A stretch of DNA of 64,000 nt from Delftia tsuruhatensis NBRC 16741. Its GTDB lineage: Bacteria; Pseudomonadota; Gammaproteobacteria; Burkholderiales; Burkholderiaceae_C. The notes below the pieces were generated by a model that saw only the letters and a program-made list of their open reading frames with translations, was not told the DNA's origin and did not search any database. The position numbers and the translations under genes are program-made. The stretch covers positions 186,001 through 250,000 of the forward strand of contig NZ_BCTO01000019.1 in NCBI RefSeq assembly GCF_001571325.1. The letters run 5' to 3'. Position 1 is the stretch's first letter; each line of letters begins with the position of its first letter. Of the stretch, positions 24,670-33,762 are shown piece by piece.

Positions 24670-25638
24670 ATGCAATCCATCATGACCATGGGCGAGATCC
24701 TCGTCGAAATCATGGCCGGCCGAAAAGGCCAGAGCTTTCGCGCGCCGGGGCCGCTGGCCGGGCCCTATGCCAGCGGGGCGCCCGCCATCTTCATCGACCA
24801 GGTGGCCCGGCTGGGCCACCCGGCCGCCATCATCGGCTGCGTGGGCGACGACGATTTTGGCTGGCTCAACATCGACCGCCTGCGCCGCGACGGCGTGGAC
24901 ACCAGCGCCATCGCCGTGTGCCAGAACGCCGTCACGGGCAGCGCCTTCGTCACCTACCGCGACAGCGGCGAGCGCGACTTCATCTTCAACATCACCAACA
25001 GCGCCTCGGCACAGCTGCAGCCCGAGCAGGTCAACCAGGCCGTGCTCAAGGACTGCGCGCACTTCCATGTCATGGGCTCGTCGCTGTTCTCGTTTCGCAT
25101 CATCGATGCCATGAAGAAGGCCATCGAGATCGTCAAGGCCCAGGGTGGCACCGTGTCCTTCGATCCGAACGTGCGCAAGGAGATGCTGCGCATCCCCGAA
25201 ATGCGCGAAGCCCTGGCCTACATCCTGGAGTTCACCGACATCTTCCTGCCCAGCGGCCACGAGGTCACGCAGCTGGCCCGCTCGGCCGACGAGGCCGGCG
25301 CCATCGCCGAGATCTTCGCGCGCGGCGTGCGCGAAATCGTGGTCAAGCGCGGCGCCGACGGCTGCAGCTACTTCAGTGCCGACGAGCGCATCGACCTCGA
25401 CGCCCTTGCCGTGGACGTGGCCGACCCCACGGGCGCGGGCGACTGCTTTGGCGCCACCTTCATCGCCTGCCGTCGCCTGGGCAAGACCGCGCTGCAATCG
25501 CTGCGCTACGCCAATGCGGCCGGCGCGCTGGCCGTCTCCAGCAAGGGGCCGATGGAGGGCACATCCGGCTTTGCCGGGCTCGACGCGCTGCTGGCACAAC
25601 AGCCGCAGCACCTGCGGCATGCGGTGATGGAGGGCTGA
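24670..25638 (+). CDS. PfkB-family sugar kinase
   Basis: The 322-residue protein is a ribokinase-fold kinase. It shows GEILVEIMA at the N-terminus, GCVGDDDFG near residue 60 and the catalytic DPTGAGDCFGATFIACRR near residue 258, with the base aspartate in GAGD. AGGGAG precedes the ATG at 24670, which I prefer over an in-frame start 57 bases earlier. It phosphorylates the imported sugar in the cytoplasm. With a KbaZ-like gene immediately downstream, a ketohexose such as tagatose or fructose is the most likely substrate. Confidence 0.88.
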   Translation: MQSIMTMGEILVEIMAGRKGQSFRAPGPLAGPYASGAPAIFIDQVARLGHPAAIIGCVGDDDFGWLNIDRLRRDGVDTSAIAVCQNAVTGSAFVTYRDSGERDFIFNITNSASAQLQPEQVNQAVLKDCAHFHVMGSSLFSFRIIDAMKKAIEIVKAQGGTVSFDPNVRKEMLRIPEMREALAYILEFTDIFLPSGHEVTQLARSADEAGAIAEIFARGVREIVVKRGADGCSYFSADERIDLDALAVDVADPTGAGDCFGATFIACRRLGKTALQSLRYANAAGALAVSSKGPMEGTSGFAGLDALLAQQPQHLRHAVMEG

Positions 25639-25642
25639 AACC

Positions 25643-26980
25643 ATGCTCACCCACCTCACCCGTCTGGCACAGTCACGCTGCGGGCAGGCGCCAGCAGCCG
25701 CTGGCGGCGCGAACGGCGCACTCGGCATCTACTCCATCTGCTCGGCCCATCCCCTGGTCATCGAGGCGGCCATGCACCAGGCGCTGGACGACGGCACGCC
25801 GCTGCTCGTGGAAGCCACCGCCAACCAGGTCAACCAGTTCGGCGGCTACACCGGCATGCAGCCCGCCGACTTTCGCCGCTTCGTGCTGGCCATTGCCGAC
25901 CGCTGCGGGCTGCCGCGGGACCGCGTGCTGCTGGGCGGCGACCACCTGGGCCCCACGGCGTGGACACACCTGCCTGCCGCCGAGGCCATGGACCTGGCGC
26001 AGGACCTGGTACACGCCTATGCGGCGGCCGGCTTCGTGAAGCTGCACCTGGACGCCAGCATGGCCTGCGCAGACGACCCCCAGGCGCTGGACGACGAAAC
26101 CGTGGCCCGCCGCGCCGCCCTGCTCTGCCAGGCGGCCGAGCGCGGCAGCACCTGCCCGGCGCCCGGCCCCGTCTACGTGATCGGCACCGAAGTCCCCGTG
26201 CCCGGTGGCGCCGCGCATGCGCTGGAGCATGTGGAAGTCACCGCGCGCGCCGACGCCCAGCGCACGCTGCAGGTGCACAGTGAAGTCTTCGCGCAACAGG
26301 GGCTGGACCCCGTCTGGCCGCGCATCATTGCCATGGTGGTCCAGCCCGGCGTGGAGTTCGATCACACGCGCGTGGTGGACTACGCGCCAGCCGGGGCAGC
26401 CGACCTCCGGCAGTTGCTGCGCCAGCATCCGCAACTGGTCTTCGAGGCCCACTCCACCGACTACCAGCGGCCCGAGGCCCTGCGCCAGCTGGTGCAGGAC
26501 GGCTTTGCCATCCTCAAGGTCGGCCCCGGCGCCACCTTTGCGCTGCGCGAGGTGCTGTTCGCGCTGGCCGCCATCGAAGAGCAGCTCATCGACGCGCACC
26601 AGCGCTCCCACCTGCCCGCCGTGCTGGAGTCCGCCATGCTGGGCCGCCCCGCCAGCTGGGAGCGCTACTACCGCGGCGAGCAGCCCGATCCCGGCGCCCA
26701 AAGGCTGCTGCGCATCTACAGCTACAGCGACCGCATCCGCTACTACTGGGCCGACCCCACGGTGAACGCCGCCGTGGCCCGGCTGCTGGACAACCTGTCC
26801 GCCTGCACCCTGCCCGAGAACATGCTCAGCCAGTTCCTTCCCGCCCAATACCAGGCCGCGCGCGCCGGGCGGCTGGCACCCTCGCCCCACGCACTGGTGC
26901 TGGACCGCGTGCGCGAGGCGATACGGCCGTATGCGGCAGCCTGCAACGCGAGCCTCACAGCTGTCCCGCCTCCCCCCTGA
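25643..26980 (+). CDS. KbaZ/GatZ-like protein (tagatose-6-phosphate pathway, possible 4-epimerase)
   Basis: The 445-residue protein has IYSICSAHPLVIEAAM near residue 30, VEATANQVNQFGGYTGM near residue 57, LGGDHLGPTAW and FEAHSTDYQRP. These are landmarks of the family once called the non-catalytic subunit of tagatose-bisphosphate aldolase. No catalytic KbaY/GatY partner is encoded here. Related stand-alone proteins in sugar operons of Agrobacterium act as tagatose-6-phosphate 4-epimerases, making fructose 6-phosphate, which fits this operon. The 3' end overlaps the convergent LysR gene by 26 bases. Confidence 0.85.
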   Translation: MLTHLTRLAQSRCGQAPAAAGGANGALGIYSICSAHPLVIEAAMHQALDDGTPLLVEATANQVNQFGGYTGMQPADFRRFVLAIADRCGLPRDRVLLGGDHLGPTAWTHLPAAEAMDLAQDLVHAYAAAGFVKLHLDASMACADDPQALDDETVARRAALLCQAAERGSTCPAPGPVYVIGTEVPVPGGAAHALEHVEVTARADAQRTLQVHSEVFAQQGLDPVWPRIIAMVVQPGVEFDHTRVVDYAPAGAADLRQLLRQHPQLVFEAHSTDYQRPEALRQLVQDGFAILKVGPGATFALREVLFALAAIEEQLIDAHQRSHLPAVLESAMLGRPASWERYYRGEQPDPGAQRLLRIYSYSDRIRYYWADPTVNAAVARLLDNLSACTLPENMLSQFLPAQYQAARAGRLAPSPHALVLDRVREAIRPYAAACNASLTAVPPPP

Positions 26981-27872
26981 TCAAATCCCACACGCTTTGC
27001 GCCACGGGCGACAGCTCGCGCTGGCGGCGGCGCACCAGCATGATGTCGCGCTGAACGCGCGGCAGCAGGGGGCGGCTGGCAAGGGCGTCGGGGGTGGTGG
27101 CGCCACTCGCGGGAATTCGCCATGCCTGCGGCACGGCCAGTTCCGGCACCACGCTCAGGCCCAGGCCCGCCTGGAGCATGCAGAAGATGGTGGTGGTGTG
27201 GCCGACTTCCTGCACCACGGCGGCCTCGGCATCGTGGGCCTGCAGCGCGGCGTCGATCAGGCGGCGGCTGCCGGAGGCGTGGTCCAGCAGTACCAGCGGC
27301 TGGCCGGCCAGGTCGCTCCAGGCCACCTGGCGCTTGCGGGCCAGCCGGTGCGTGGCCGGGCAGACCAGGCAAAAGGGCTCGCTGAGTATGGTTTCGCAGT
27401 GCAGGTCATCGCGGCCCTGCGGGTCGATGACCACGCCGAAGTCCACCTCGCCGCTGCGCACGCTTTGCAGCACGTCGCTCTGGATGCGGTCCAGCAGCAG
27501 CAGCTCGATGCCCGGCGCCTGCTCGCGGCAGCGCGCAATGCAGCGCGGCATCAGGTGGGCCGACAGCGTGGGGCTGCTGGCCACGCGCACCTTGCCCAGG
27601 CGCTGGGTGGCCAGGCCGCTGACTTCGAGCAGGCATTCATCCAGCGCGTCCAGCACGCGCGTGGCATGGCCCTGCAGCAGGCGGCCGGCGTCGGTCAGCT
27701 CCACCTCGCGCGTGGTGCGGTGCAAAAGCTGCACGCCCAGGGCCTGTTCCAGCTCCGTGACATTGCGGCTGACGGCGGGCTGGGTCAGCGCCATCAGCTC
27801 GCCGGCGCGGCTGAAGTTGCGGCTTTCCGCCACGGCCAGGAAGGCGCGCAGCTGGCGCAGGCTGATATTCAT
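26955..27872 (-). CDS. LysR-family regulator divergent from a transporter gene
   Basis: The 305-residue protein has the LysR winged helix near residues 5-60 (RQLRAFLAVAESRNFSRAGE, TQPAVSRNVTELEQALG). It is followed by the periplasmic-binding-like effector domain (VRVASSPTLSAHLMPRCIAR). The gene reads away from the bile-acid-symporter-family transporter with a 117-base gap, the usual arrangement for a regulator and its target. The 3' end overlaps the convergent KbaZ-like gene. Confidence 0.9.
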   Translation of the reverse strand: MNISLRQLRAFLAVAESRNFSRAGELMALTQPAVSRNVTELEQALGVQLLHRTTREVELTDAGRLLQGHATRVLDALDECLLEVSGLATQRLGKVRVASSPTLSAHLMPRCIARCREQAPGIELLLLDRIQSDVLQSVRSGEVDFGVVIDPQGRDDLHCETILSEPFCLVCPATHRLARKRQVAWSDLAGQPLVLLDHASGSRRLIDAALQAHDAEAAVVQEVGHTTTIFCMLQAGLGLSVVPELAVPQAWRIPASGATTPDALASRPLLPRVQRDIMLVRRRQRELSPVAQSVWDLIRGEAGQL

Positions 27873-27989
27873 ACGGAAAAATTATAAAACCATCAGATAA
27901 ATCCATTTCTCTTTTCAATGGCCGTGGCGTCCAATCGGGCCTTGCAGCCTGGCTGCACGAACCGATAGTTAGTTGGAGAGAGTTTTCCC

Positions 27990-29033
27990 ATGGCACGCCC
28001 CCGCTTCGCCCCTGACAATTTCACGCTGATGCTGCTGTCCACCGTGGCACTGGCCAGCTTCCTGCCCGCCTCGGGCACCGTCTCGCAATGGCTGGAGGTG
28101 GCGACCACGCTCATGGTCAGCCTGCTGTTCTTCCTGCACGGCGCCAAGCTCTCGCGCGAGGCCATCTTTGCCGGCATAGGCCACTGGCGCCTGCACCTGA
28201 CCATCTTCGCGGCCACCTTCGTGCTCTTTCCCCTGCTGGGCTGGGCGCTGCGCCCCGTGCTGGAGCCCCTGGTCACGCCCGAGATGTACATGGGCGTGCT
28301 CTTCCTGTGCACGCTGCCGGCCACGGTGCAGTCGGCCATCGCCTTCACGGCCATGGCGCGCGGCAACATGCCCGCTGCCGTGTGCAGCGCATCGGCCTCC
28401 ACGCTGATGGGCATCGTGATCACGCCCATCCTGGTCAGCATGCTGCTGCACAAGAGCGCCGAAGGGGGCGACGCGCTGCAGGCCATCGGCAAGATCGCGC
28501 TGCAGCTGCTGCTGCCCTTTGTGCTGGGCCATCTGCTGCGGCCCGTGATCGGCGGCTTCATCTCGCGCCATGCCAAGCGCGTGAAGTTCGTGGACCAGGG
28601 CTCCATCCTGCTGGTGGTGTACACGGCCTTCAGCGCCGCCGTCATCAGCGGCCTGTGGCAGCAGACGCCCCTGCCTGCGCTGCTGGGCCTGCTGCTGCTG
28701 TCGTCCATCCTGCTGGCCCTGGTGCTGGTCATCACGTCGTGGACGGCGCGCCGCCTGGGCTTTTCCAAGGAGGACGAGATCACCCTGGTGTTCTGCGGCT
28801 CCAAGAAGAGCCTGGTCAGCGGCGTGCCCATGGCCAAGGTGCTGTTCGAGTCCAGCGCCGTGGGCGCCATCGTGCTGCCGCTGATGATCTTCCACCAGCT
28901 GCAGCTCATGGTCTGCGCCGTGCTGGCCCAGCGCTATGCACGCCGGCCCATGCACCCCGAGGCGATCGAGGATGGCGCCGCGCCCGCCAGCGCTGCGCCG
29001 GCCGCCAAGGCCGAAACGGCGCCGGCCAAATAA
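27990..29033 (+). CDS. Bile acid:sodium symporter family (YfeH-like) transporter
   Basis: The 347-residue protein has about nine hydrophobic segments. TLMVSLLFFLHGAKLSREAI near residue 45 and LCTLPATVQSAIAFTAMARG near residue 110 are characteristic of the BASS-type YfeH family, and VFCGSKKSLVSGVPMAKVLF near residue 270 is its second crossover region. The substrate is probably an organic anion. GGAGAGAG precedes the ATG. The C-terminal tail is alanine- and lysine-rich. A rho-independent terminator follows directly. Confidence 0.88.
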   Translation: MARPRFAPDNFTLMLLSTVALASFLPASGTVSQWLEVATTLMVSLLFFLHGAKLSREAIFAGIGHWRLHLTIFAATFVLFPLLGWALRPVLEPLVTPEMYMGVLFLCTLPATVQSAIAFTAMARGNMPAAVCSASASTLMGIVITPILVSMLLHKSAEGGDALQAIGKIALQLLLPFVLGHLLRPVIGGFISRHAKRVKFVDQGSILLVVYTAFSAAVISGLWQQTPLPALLGLLLLSSILLALVLVITSWTARRLGFSKEDEITLVFCGSKKSLVSGVPMAKVLFESSAVGAIVLPLMIFHQLQLMVCAVLAQRYARRPMHPEAIEDGAAPASAAPAAKAETAPAK

Positions 29034-29055
29034 GGCGCGGGCGCGCACCCATCAC

Positions 29056-29087
29056 AAAAAAGCCTGGCTCTCGCGCCAGGCTTTTTT
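29056..29087. terminator. Bidirectional rho-independent terminator
   Basis: The stem gcctggc (29062-29068) pairs with gccaggc (29075-29081) around a six-base loop. Six A's precede it and six T's follow, so it works on both strands. It lies between the convergent symporter gene and the DUF6817-like gene and would end both transcripts. Confidence 0.92.
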
Positions 29088-29092
29088 GCATC

Positions 29093-30193
29093 TCAGCCCT
29101 TCAGGGCCAGGTTGTTGAGCTTGTCCAGACGCTCGGGCCAGCTTCCCTGCTGCGCCGACTGCAGCAGGATGCGCGTCCAGGCGATCCAGGCGTCCCACTG
29201 CACGCGCTTGTCCCAGGCATTGCCCCAGCCGCTGAAGCACTGCAGCGCGCTGGTGGCTGCGCGCGCGGCGTCGTCGGCGCGGCCGGCAGACAGGTAGAGC
29301 TGGGCCAGCACCATCTGCGGCTCGCCCACCCAGGGGTTCAGGCGCACGGCGCTTTCCAGCACGGCCGTGGCGGCGTCCAGGTCCACCAGCGGCTGGTCCA
29401 GCTGGATCACCGACCAATACAGCGACACGGCAGCGGCCTCGTCGCCGGGCGACAGCTGCCGGCTGCAATGGTCGAACACCGGCGGCAGCGGCAGCTGGGC
29501 GCGCAGCGCCGGGTGATGCAGCGCACGGCCCAGGTCGCTGATCTGGCTGAGCATGCGGCTGGCAGGCCGCATGGGGCCGGGCCACAGCGAGGCCGCCCAG
29601 TGCACGCCCTGCTGCCGCTGGTTCTGCACCTGCGGAAACTGCGAGTAGATGTCTTCCTGCCAGCTGAACCACTGCTCCATGGCATCGGCCATGCTCACGA
29701 TGGTGAAGGCCGCCACTTCATAGGCACTCAGGCGCTGGCTGCGGCCGGCGGATTCCAGCGCCATGGAGCCGTCTTCGGCCAGGTCGCCGGCCAGGATCTT
29801 CTGCATGAACTGCGTGCGGCTCATGGTGCAGAACAGGTAGACCAGGTGCTCGGCGCCCTCGCCCACCAGCTCGCGCAGGCGGCCGCGCTCGCTGCCCGCA
29901 TCGAACTTGACCAGGTCCACGAAGGCGTTGCCGTAGACGCTGTGCAGCAGGCCCAGCAGGCGCACGTCGCGCGGCTGGCGCCACAGCGCCAGCGAACGGG
30001 CCACGCCCGCCAGGTGGTGGCGGAAGGTGCCGGCCTTGTGCCAGTCCTGGCCCACGCCGCGCGCCAGCACCACGGGCAGCACGGGGGCGAGGTCGGCATC
30101 CCTGCGCAGCCATTCCTCGTCGAGCAGGTCCTGGGCGCGCGTGAACAGCGCATCGTCAAGTGTCTGGAACAGTGTCGGGACAGGCAGGCTCAT
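29093..30193 (-). CDS. DUF6817-like protein with C-terminal TPR-like region
   Basis: The 366-residue protein has an N-terminal part ([49 protein letters not shown]) resembling DUF6817, a domain with conserved histidines and acids suggestive of a metal site. The C-terminal third ([35 protein letters not shown]) looks like tetratricopeptide helices. Its function is unknown. Its start overlaps the stop of the acireductone dioxygenase-like gene by four bases, and the two trail a methionine importer, hinting at a role linked to a sulfur compound. Confidence 0.7.
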   Translation of the reverse strand: MSLPVPTLFQTLDDALFTRAQDLLDEEWLRRDADLAPVLPVVLARGVGQDWHKAGTFRHHLAGVARSLALWRQPRDVRLLGLLHSVYGNAFVDLVKFDAGSERGRLRELVGEGAEHLVYLFCTMSRTQFMQKILAGDLAEDGSMALESAGRSQRLSAYEVAAFTIVSMADAMEQWFSWQEDIYSQFPQVQNQRQQGVHWAASLWPGPMRPASRMLSQISDLGRALHHPALRAQLPLPPVFDHCSRQLSPGDEAAAVSLYWSVIQLDQPLVDLDAATAVLESAVRLNPWVGEPQMVLAQLYLSAGRADDAARAATSALQCFSGWGNAWDKRVQWDAWIAWTRILLQSAQQGSWPERLDKLNNLALKG

Positions 30194-30720
30194 GCGGGCA
30201 CCTCCATGGCAGCGGCGGGCCGCTGGGTATATTGCGCCACCCAGCCCGCCGTATCGGCGAACAGGCGCAGCGCCTTGATGCGCCGCGTGGCGGTCAGCGT
30301 GAAGCGGTGCTCCACGCCCGCCGGTATGCGCAGGTAGTCGCCGGGCTGCACGCGCAGCACGCGCTCTTGGCCGTGGGCATCAAAAAAGCCGAACAGGCCT
30401 TCGCCTTCGAGGATGTAGCGCACCTCGTCATCGGCATGGGTGTGGGGCTTGTCGAAGCGCTCCAGCGCCTCGTCCAGGCCCGGCGTGCCTGGGTGCAGCA
30501 CGACCAGGTCCATGCTGTGGTAGCCATGGGCCACGCATTCGTCGACCACCAGCATGCCCACGGCCTGGACCACGGTGGCCTTGCCGCCATCGTCCAGTTG
30601 GGCCTGCGCCAGCAGCGCGGCCAGGCCGGGCTCGGGCGCCAGCGGGCGGTGCTGCCATTGCACGCCGATGGCGGCCACGAAGTCCGCGTCGGAAACTTGG
30701 TGCGATGCGAGGCTGCCCAT
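30190..30720 (-). CDS. Acireductone dioxygenase-like cupin
   Basis: The 176-residue protein matches the acireductone dioxygenase family. It has [20 protein letters not shown] near residues 86-105, with the H-x-H-x4-E metal ligands, and [12 protein letters not shown] near residue 130, with the third histidine. These enzymes use Fe(II) or Ni(II) in the methionine salvage pathway. No other salvage genes are nearby, but the methionine importer metN-metI-metQ lies directly upstream on the same strand, four bases before this gene. That supports a sulfur-metabolism role. Confidence 0.82.
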   Translation of the reverse strand: MGSLASHQVSDADFVAAIGVQWQHRPLAPEPGLAALLAQAQLDDGGKATVVQAVGMLVVDECVAHGYHSMDLVVLHPGTPGLDEALERFDKPHTHADDEVRYILEGEGLFGFFDAHGQERVLRVQPGDYLRIPAGVEHRFTLTATRRIKALRLFADTAGWVAQYTQRPAAAMEVPA

Positions 30721-30724
30721 GCTC

Positions 30725-31534
30725 TTACCAGGCCGCCGTGTAGGCGCCCTTGAACTGCGTGTCGATGAACTGGCGCACCTCGGGCGATTGGTAGGCCTTG
30801 ACGAAGGCCTGCAGGCCGGCGTCCTTTTCATGGCCGGCGCGCGTGGCGATCAGCACGGTCACGTACGGCGTGTCCGTGGCTTCCAGCGCCAGCGAATCCT
30901 TTTGCGGCGACAGGCCTGCGGCCACGGCGTAGCTGCTGTTGACGGCGGCGGCGTCCAGATCGTCCAGCGAGCGCGCCAGCTGGGCGGCCTCCAGCTCGAC
31001 GAACCTCAGCTTCTTCGGATTGGCCGTGATGTCCAGCACCGAGGCACGGGCGCCCGCGCCGGTCTTCAGTTCGATCAGCTTTTGCGCGGCCAGCACCATC
31101 AGTGCGCGCGAGCCATTGGTGGGGTCGTTGGGGATGCCCACGCGCGCACCGCTCTTGAGGTCGGCCAGGCTTTTGATCTTCTTGGAGTACACGCCCATCT
31201 GCTGGTTGACCGCACGGGCCACGGGCACGAGCTTGTAGCCACGGTCCTTGTTCTGGGCGTCCATGAAGGGCTGGTGCTGGTAGATGTTGGCATCCAGCTC
31301 ACCCTGCGACAGGGCAGCGTTGGGCTGGATGAAGTCGCCGAACTCGACCAGCTTCACCTTCAGGCCGTTCTTCTCGGCCACTTTCCTGGCCACCTCGGCG
31401 ATCTGGGCATGCGGGCCCGAGGTCACGCCGATGGTGACCGAGCCGTCGGCCGCATGGGCCGGCAGCGCCGCCATTCCCGCCAGGGGCAGGACGGCGGCCA
31501 GAGCCAGCGATTGAAGCAATGCGCGCTTTTTCAT
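30725..31534 (-). CDS. metQ: Methionine ABC transporter binding protein (NlpA/MetQ family)
   Basis: The 269-residue protein has a Sec signal peptide ([20 protein letters not shown]) without an obvious lipobox cysteine. The mature part shows [34 protein letters not shown] and [20 protein letters not shown], diagnostic for the NlpA family of D/L-methionine binding proteins. It is the third gene of the metN-metI-metQ operon and feeds methionine or a related thioether to the permease. Confidence 0.92.
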   Translation of the reverse strand: MKKRALLQSLALAAVLPLAGMAALPAHAADGSVTIGVTSGPHAQIAEVARKVAEKNGLKVKLVEFGDFIQPNAALSQGELDANIYQHQPFMDAQNKDRGYKLVPVARAVNQQMGVYSKKIKSLADLKSGARVGIPNDPTNGSRALMVLAAQKLIELKTGAGARASVLDITANPKKLRFVELEAAQLARSLDDLDAAAVNSSYAVAAGLSPQKDSLALEATDTPYVTVLIATRAGHEKDAGLQAFVKAYQSPEVRQFIDTQFKGAYTAAW

Positions 31535-31613
31535 GGAATCCCTCTTTCAGACAATCTCGCGGCAGCTTGCCGCCCCGGCCACGCCAGCCGCGCCGGCCGC
31601 CGGGGTGTGTGGA

Positions 31614-32279
31614 TCAGCGGTGGCTGAGCCTGCGCACAGCCCAGTCGCCCAGGCTCTGTATGGCCTGCACGAAGAAGATCAGGATGATGACCACGGCCAG
31701 CATCACGTCGGGCAAAAAGCGCTGGTAGCCGTAGCGGATGCCCAGGTCGCCCAGGCCGCCGCCGCCAATGGCGCCGGCCATGGCCGAGTAGCCGGTCAGG
31801 CTCACGAAGCTGATGGTCAGGCCCGCCACGATGCCGGGCAGCGCCTCGGGCAGCAGGATCTTCCAGACGATCTGGCCCGTGGTGGCGCCCATGGACTGGG
31901 CCGCTTCCACCAGGCCGTTGTCCACCTCGCGCAGCGCGGTCTCCACCAGGCGCGCCACGAAGGGGGCTGCCGCAATGGTCAGCGGCACCACGGCCGCCCA
32001 GGTGCCGATGGACGAGCCCGTGATCAGACGCGTCAGCGGGATGATGGCCACCAGCAGGATGATGAAGGGGGTGGAACGAAGGGCATTGACGATCCAGCCC
32101 ACGATCTTGTTGGCCGGGCCGTTCTGCAGCACGCCGCCGTGGTCGGTCAGGCGCAGGAACACGCCCAGGGGAATGCCGATCAGGCCACCCACCAGGCCCG
32201 AGACGCCGACCATGATGATGGTCTCCCACAGCGAGCTGACGAACAGCTCCAGCATCATTTCCGAAAAATTCTCAAACAT
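31614..32279 (-). CDS. metI: Methionine ABC transporter permease
   Basis: The 221-residue protein has five to six membrane helices. The motif EAAQSMGATTGQIVWKILLP near residue 125 is the cytoplasmic loop (EAA motif) that docks to the ATPase, and IVNALRSTPFIILLVAIIPL near residue 62 is typical of MetI. It lies 3 bases after metN and 79 bases before metQ. Confidence 0.94.
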   Translation of the reverse strand: MFENFSEMMLELFVSSLWETIIMVGVSGLVGGLIGIPLGVFLRLTDHGGVLQNGPANKIVGWIVNALRSTPFIILLVAIIPLTRLITGSSIGTWAAVVPLTIAAAPFVARLVETALREVDNGLVEAAQSMGATTGQIVWKILLPEALPGIVAGLTISFVSLTGYSAMAGAIGGGGLGDLGIRYGYQRFLPDVMLAVVIILIFFVQAIQSLGDWAVRRLSHR

Positions 32280-32282
32280 CGC

Positions 32283-33329
32283 TCAATCCCTGGTGGAAAC
32301 GATCTGCACCTGCACGCCGGTGGCGCGCAGATGGTCCACGGCGGCATCGATCTTTGCCGCATCGCCGCTGGCGAAGACGGCCAGCGAGCCGAAGGTCTGC
32401 TCCTGGATCTCGTCGATCTGGCCATGCAGGATGGACAGGTCCAGCCCCAGCTCGCGGATCAGGTGCGACAGGATGGGCTGGTAGGCGCTCTCGCCCGCAT
32501 ACGACAGGCGCAGCAGCCGGCCTCGCTGGCCGGGCGCCAGCTGGGCGGCCAGCGCGTTCACGCGCACGGCCACCGACTCGGGCAGTTGCTGGGGAACGAT
32601 CTCGTCGATCAGGCTGCGCGTGATGGCCTGCTGCGGGCGCGTGAACACGTCGATCACGGGGCCCAGCTCGGCAATCTCGCCGCCGTCGATCACGGCCACG
32701 CGGTCGGCGATCTGCTTGATCACCTGCATCTGGTGCGTGATCAGCACCACGGTCAGGCCCAGCTCCCGGTTGACCTTGCGCAGCAGGTCCAGGATGGAGC
32801 GCGTGGTCTCGGGGTCCAGGGCCGAGGTGGCTTCGTCCGACAGCAGCACCTTGGGGTGGCTGGCCAGCGCGCGCGCAATGCCCACGCGCTGCTTTTGCCC
32901 GCCCGAGATCTGCGCCGGATAGCGGTCGCGCAGCGCGCTCAGGCCCACCAGGTCCAGCAGCGGGTCCACGCGCTTCTTGATGTCGTCCGCCGACATGCCC
33001 GCCAACTCCAGCGGCAGCGCGGCGTTGTCGAACACCGTGCGCGAGGACAGCAGGTTGAAATGCTGGAACACCATGCCGATGTCGCGGCGCGCCGTGCGCA
33101 GCTCGGCATCGCTGAGCTGCATCAGGTCACGGCCGCCCACCAGCACCTGGCCGGAGGTCGGGCGGTTGAGCAGGTTCAGGCAGCGCACCAGCGAGCTTTT
33201 GCCCGCGCCGCTGCGGCCGATGATGCCGAACACCTCGCCCGACTCGATCTGCAGGTTGATGCCCCGCAAGGCATGGACGGGCCCGGTGGGGCCCTTGTAG
33301 GTCAGGGAAAGATCCCGAATCTCGATCAT
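32283..33329 (-). CDS. metN: Methionine ABC transporter ATPase
   Basis: The 348-residue protein has Walker [11 protein letters not shown] near residue 38, signature [15 protein letters not shown] and Walker [14 protein letters not shown]. The C-terminal domain of about 100 residues (from [13 protein letters not shown]) is the MetN-specific NIL regulatory domain, which binds methionine and slows transport (trans-inhibition). It is the first gene of the operon. Confidence 0.95.
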   Translation of the reverse strand: MIEIRDLSLTYKGPTGPVHALRGINLQIESGEVFGIIGRSGAGKSSLVRCLNLLNRPTSGQVLVGGRDLMQLSDAELRTARRDIGMVFQHFNLLSSRTVFDNAALPLELAGMSADDIKKRVDPLLDLVGLSALRDRYPAQISGGQKQRVGIARALASHPKVLLSDEATSALDPETTRSILDLLRKVNRELGLTVVLITHQMQVIKQIADRVAVIDGGEIAELGPVIDVFTRPQQAITRSLIDEIVPQQLPESVAVRVNALAAQLAPGQRGRLLRLSYAGESAYQPILSHLIRELGLDLSILHGQIDEIQEQTFGSLAVFASGDAAKIDAAVDHLRATGVQVQIVSTRD

Positions 33330-33393
33330 GAAAAAACGCCGCGGCGCAGGACGGCCTGGGGACGCCGCTGCGCATTGTTGGGAAGTGGGAGCA

Positions 33394-33421
33394 AATATAG
33401 GTTGCGCGTATAAAAACGCAA
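33394..33421 (-). promoter_or_regulatory. metN: Predicted promoter of the metN-metI-metQ operon
   Basis: On the minus strand TTGCGT (33416-33421) and TATATT (33394-33399) are separated by 16 bases, a good sigma-70 match, about 65 bases upstream of the metN start. They sit in an AT-rich island. The stretch from GTTTGCG to CGCGCAAC is partly symmetric and could be a regulator site. No SAM riboswitch fold was evident by eye. Confidence 0.5.
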
Positions 33422-33762
33422 ACTATAAAAAAATAAAGTAATAAGAAGCTCCGGTTATGCCCGGGACTTCACTACTTTCTGCACAACCCTCAACTATGCC
33501 TGAATGTGGACACGCCCTTGCCCTGCCGGGCTATGCGCGGCGCCACGGAGCACTGCGGCAAGGCCCTTCTTGCGGCGGCGTCTGATTGACAGTGCGGCCG
33601 GCACGCTGCCGTCGCGGCCTGGCGGCCCTGGCCCGCTCCTGCTTTTGACGATGGCAGGCACCCGCCGCTGCCGCCGCGCTGACGCCAGAAGCAGCCTTTG
33701 CTGACAGGCCGCGCGGCATGCGCCCTCCTACAGTGGGCTCAACCCCACAGGAGAAGAGCGCC
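33422..33762. other. Intergenic region between the metN promoter and the molybdenum-enzyme operon
   Basis: About 340 bases without a credible gene. The left 60 bases are AT-rich and belong to the metN promoter region. The rest is GC-rich with short unsupported frames on both strands. AGGAGA lies eight bases before the ATG at 33763. I see no clear sigma-70 promoter for the plus-strand operon. Confidence 0.5.

Noticed and set aside
23374..25728. A 784-codon minus-strand frame opposite the sugar permease and kinase
   Set aside because: It is a His/Gln/Gly-rich antisense shadow; the plus-strand genes are well supported.
33330..33480. SAM riboswitch upstream of the methionine importer
   Set aside because: No recognisable conserved core or pseudoknot pattern could be found by eye; an ordinary promoter and AT-rich leader explain the region.
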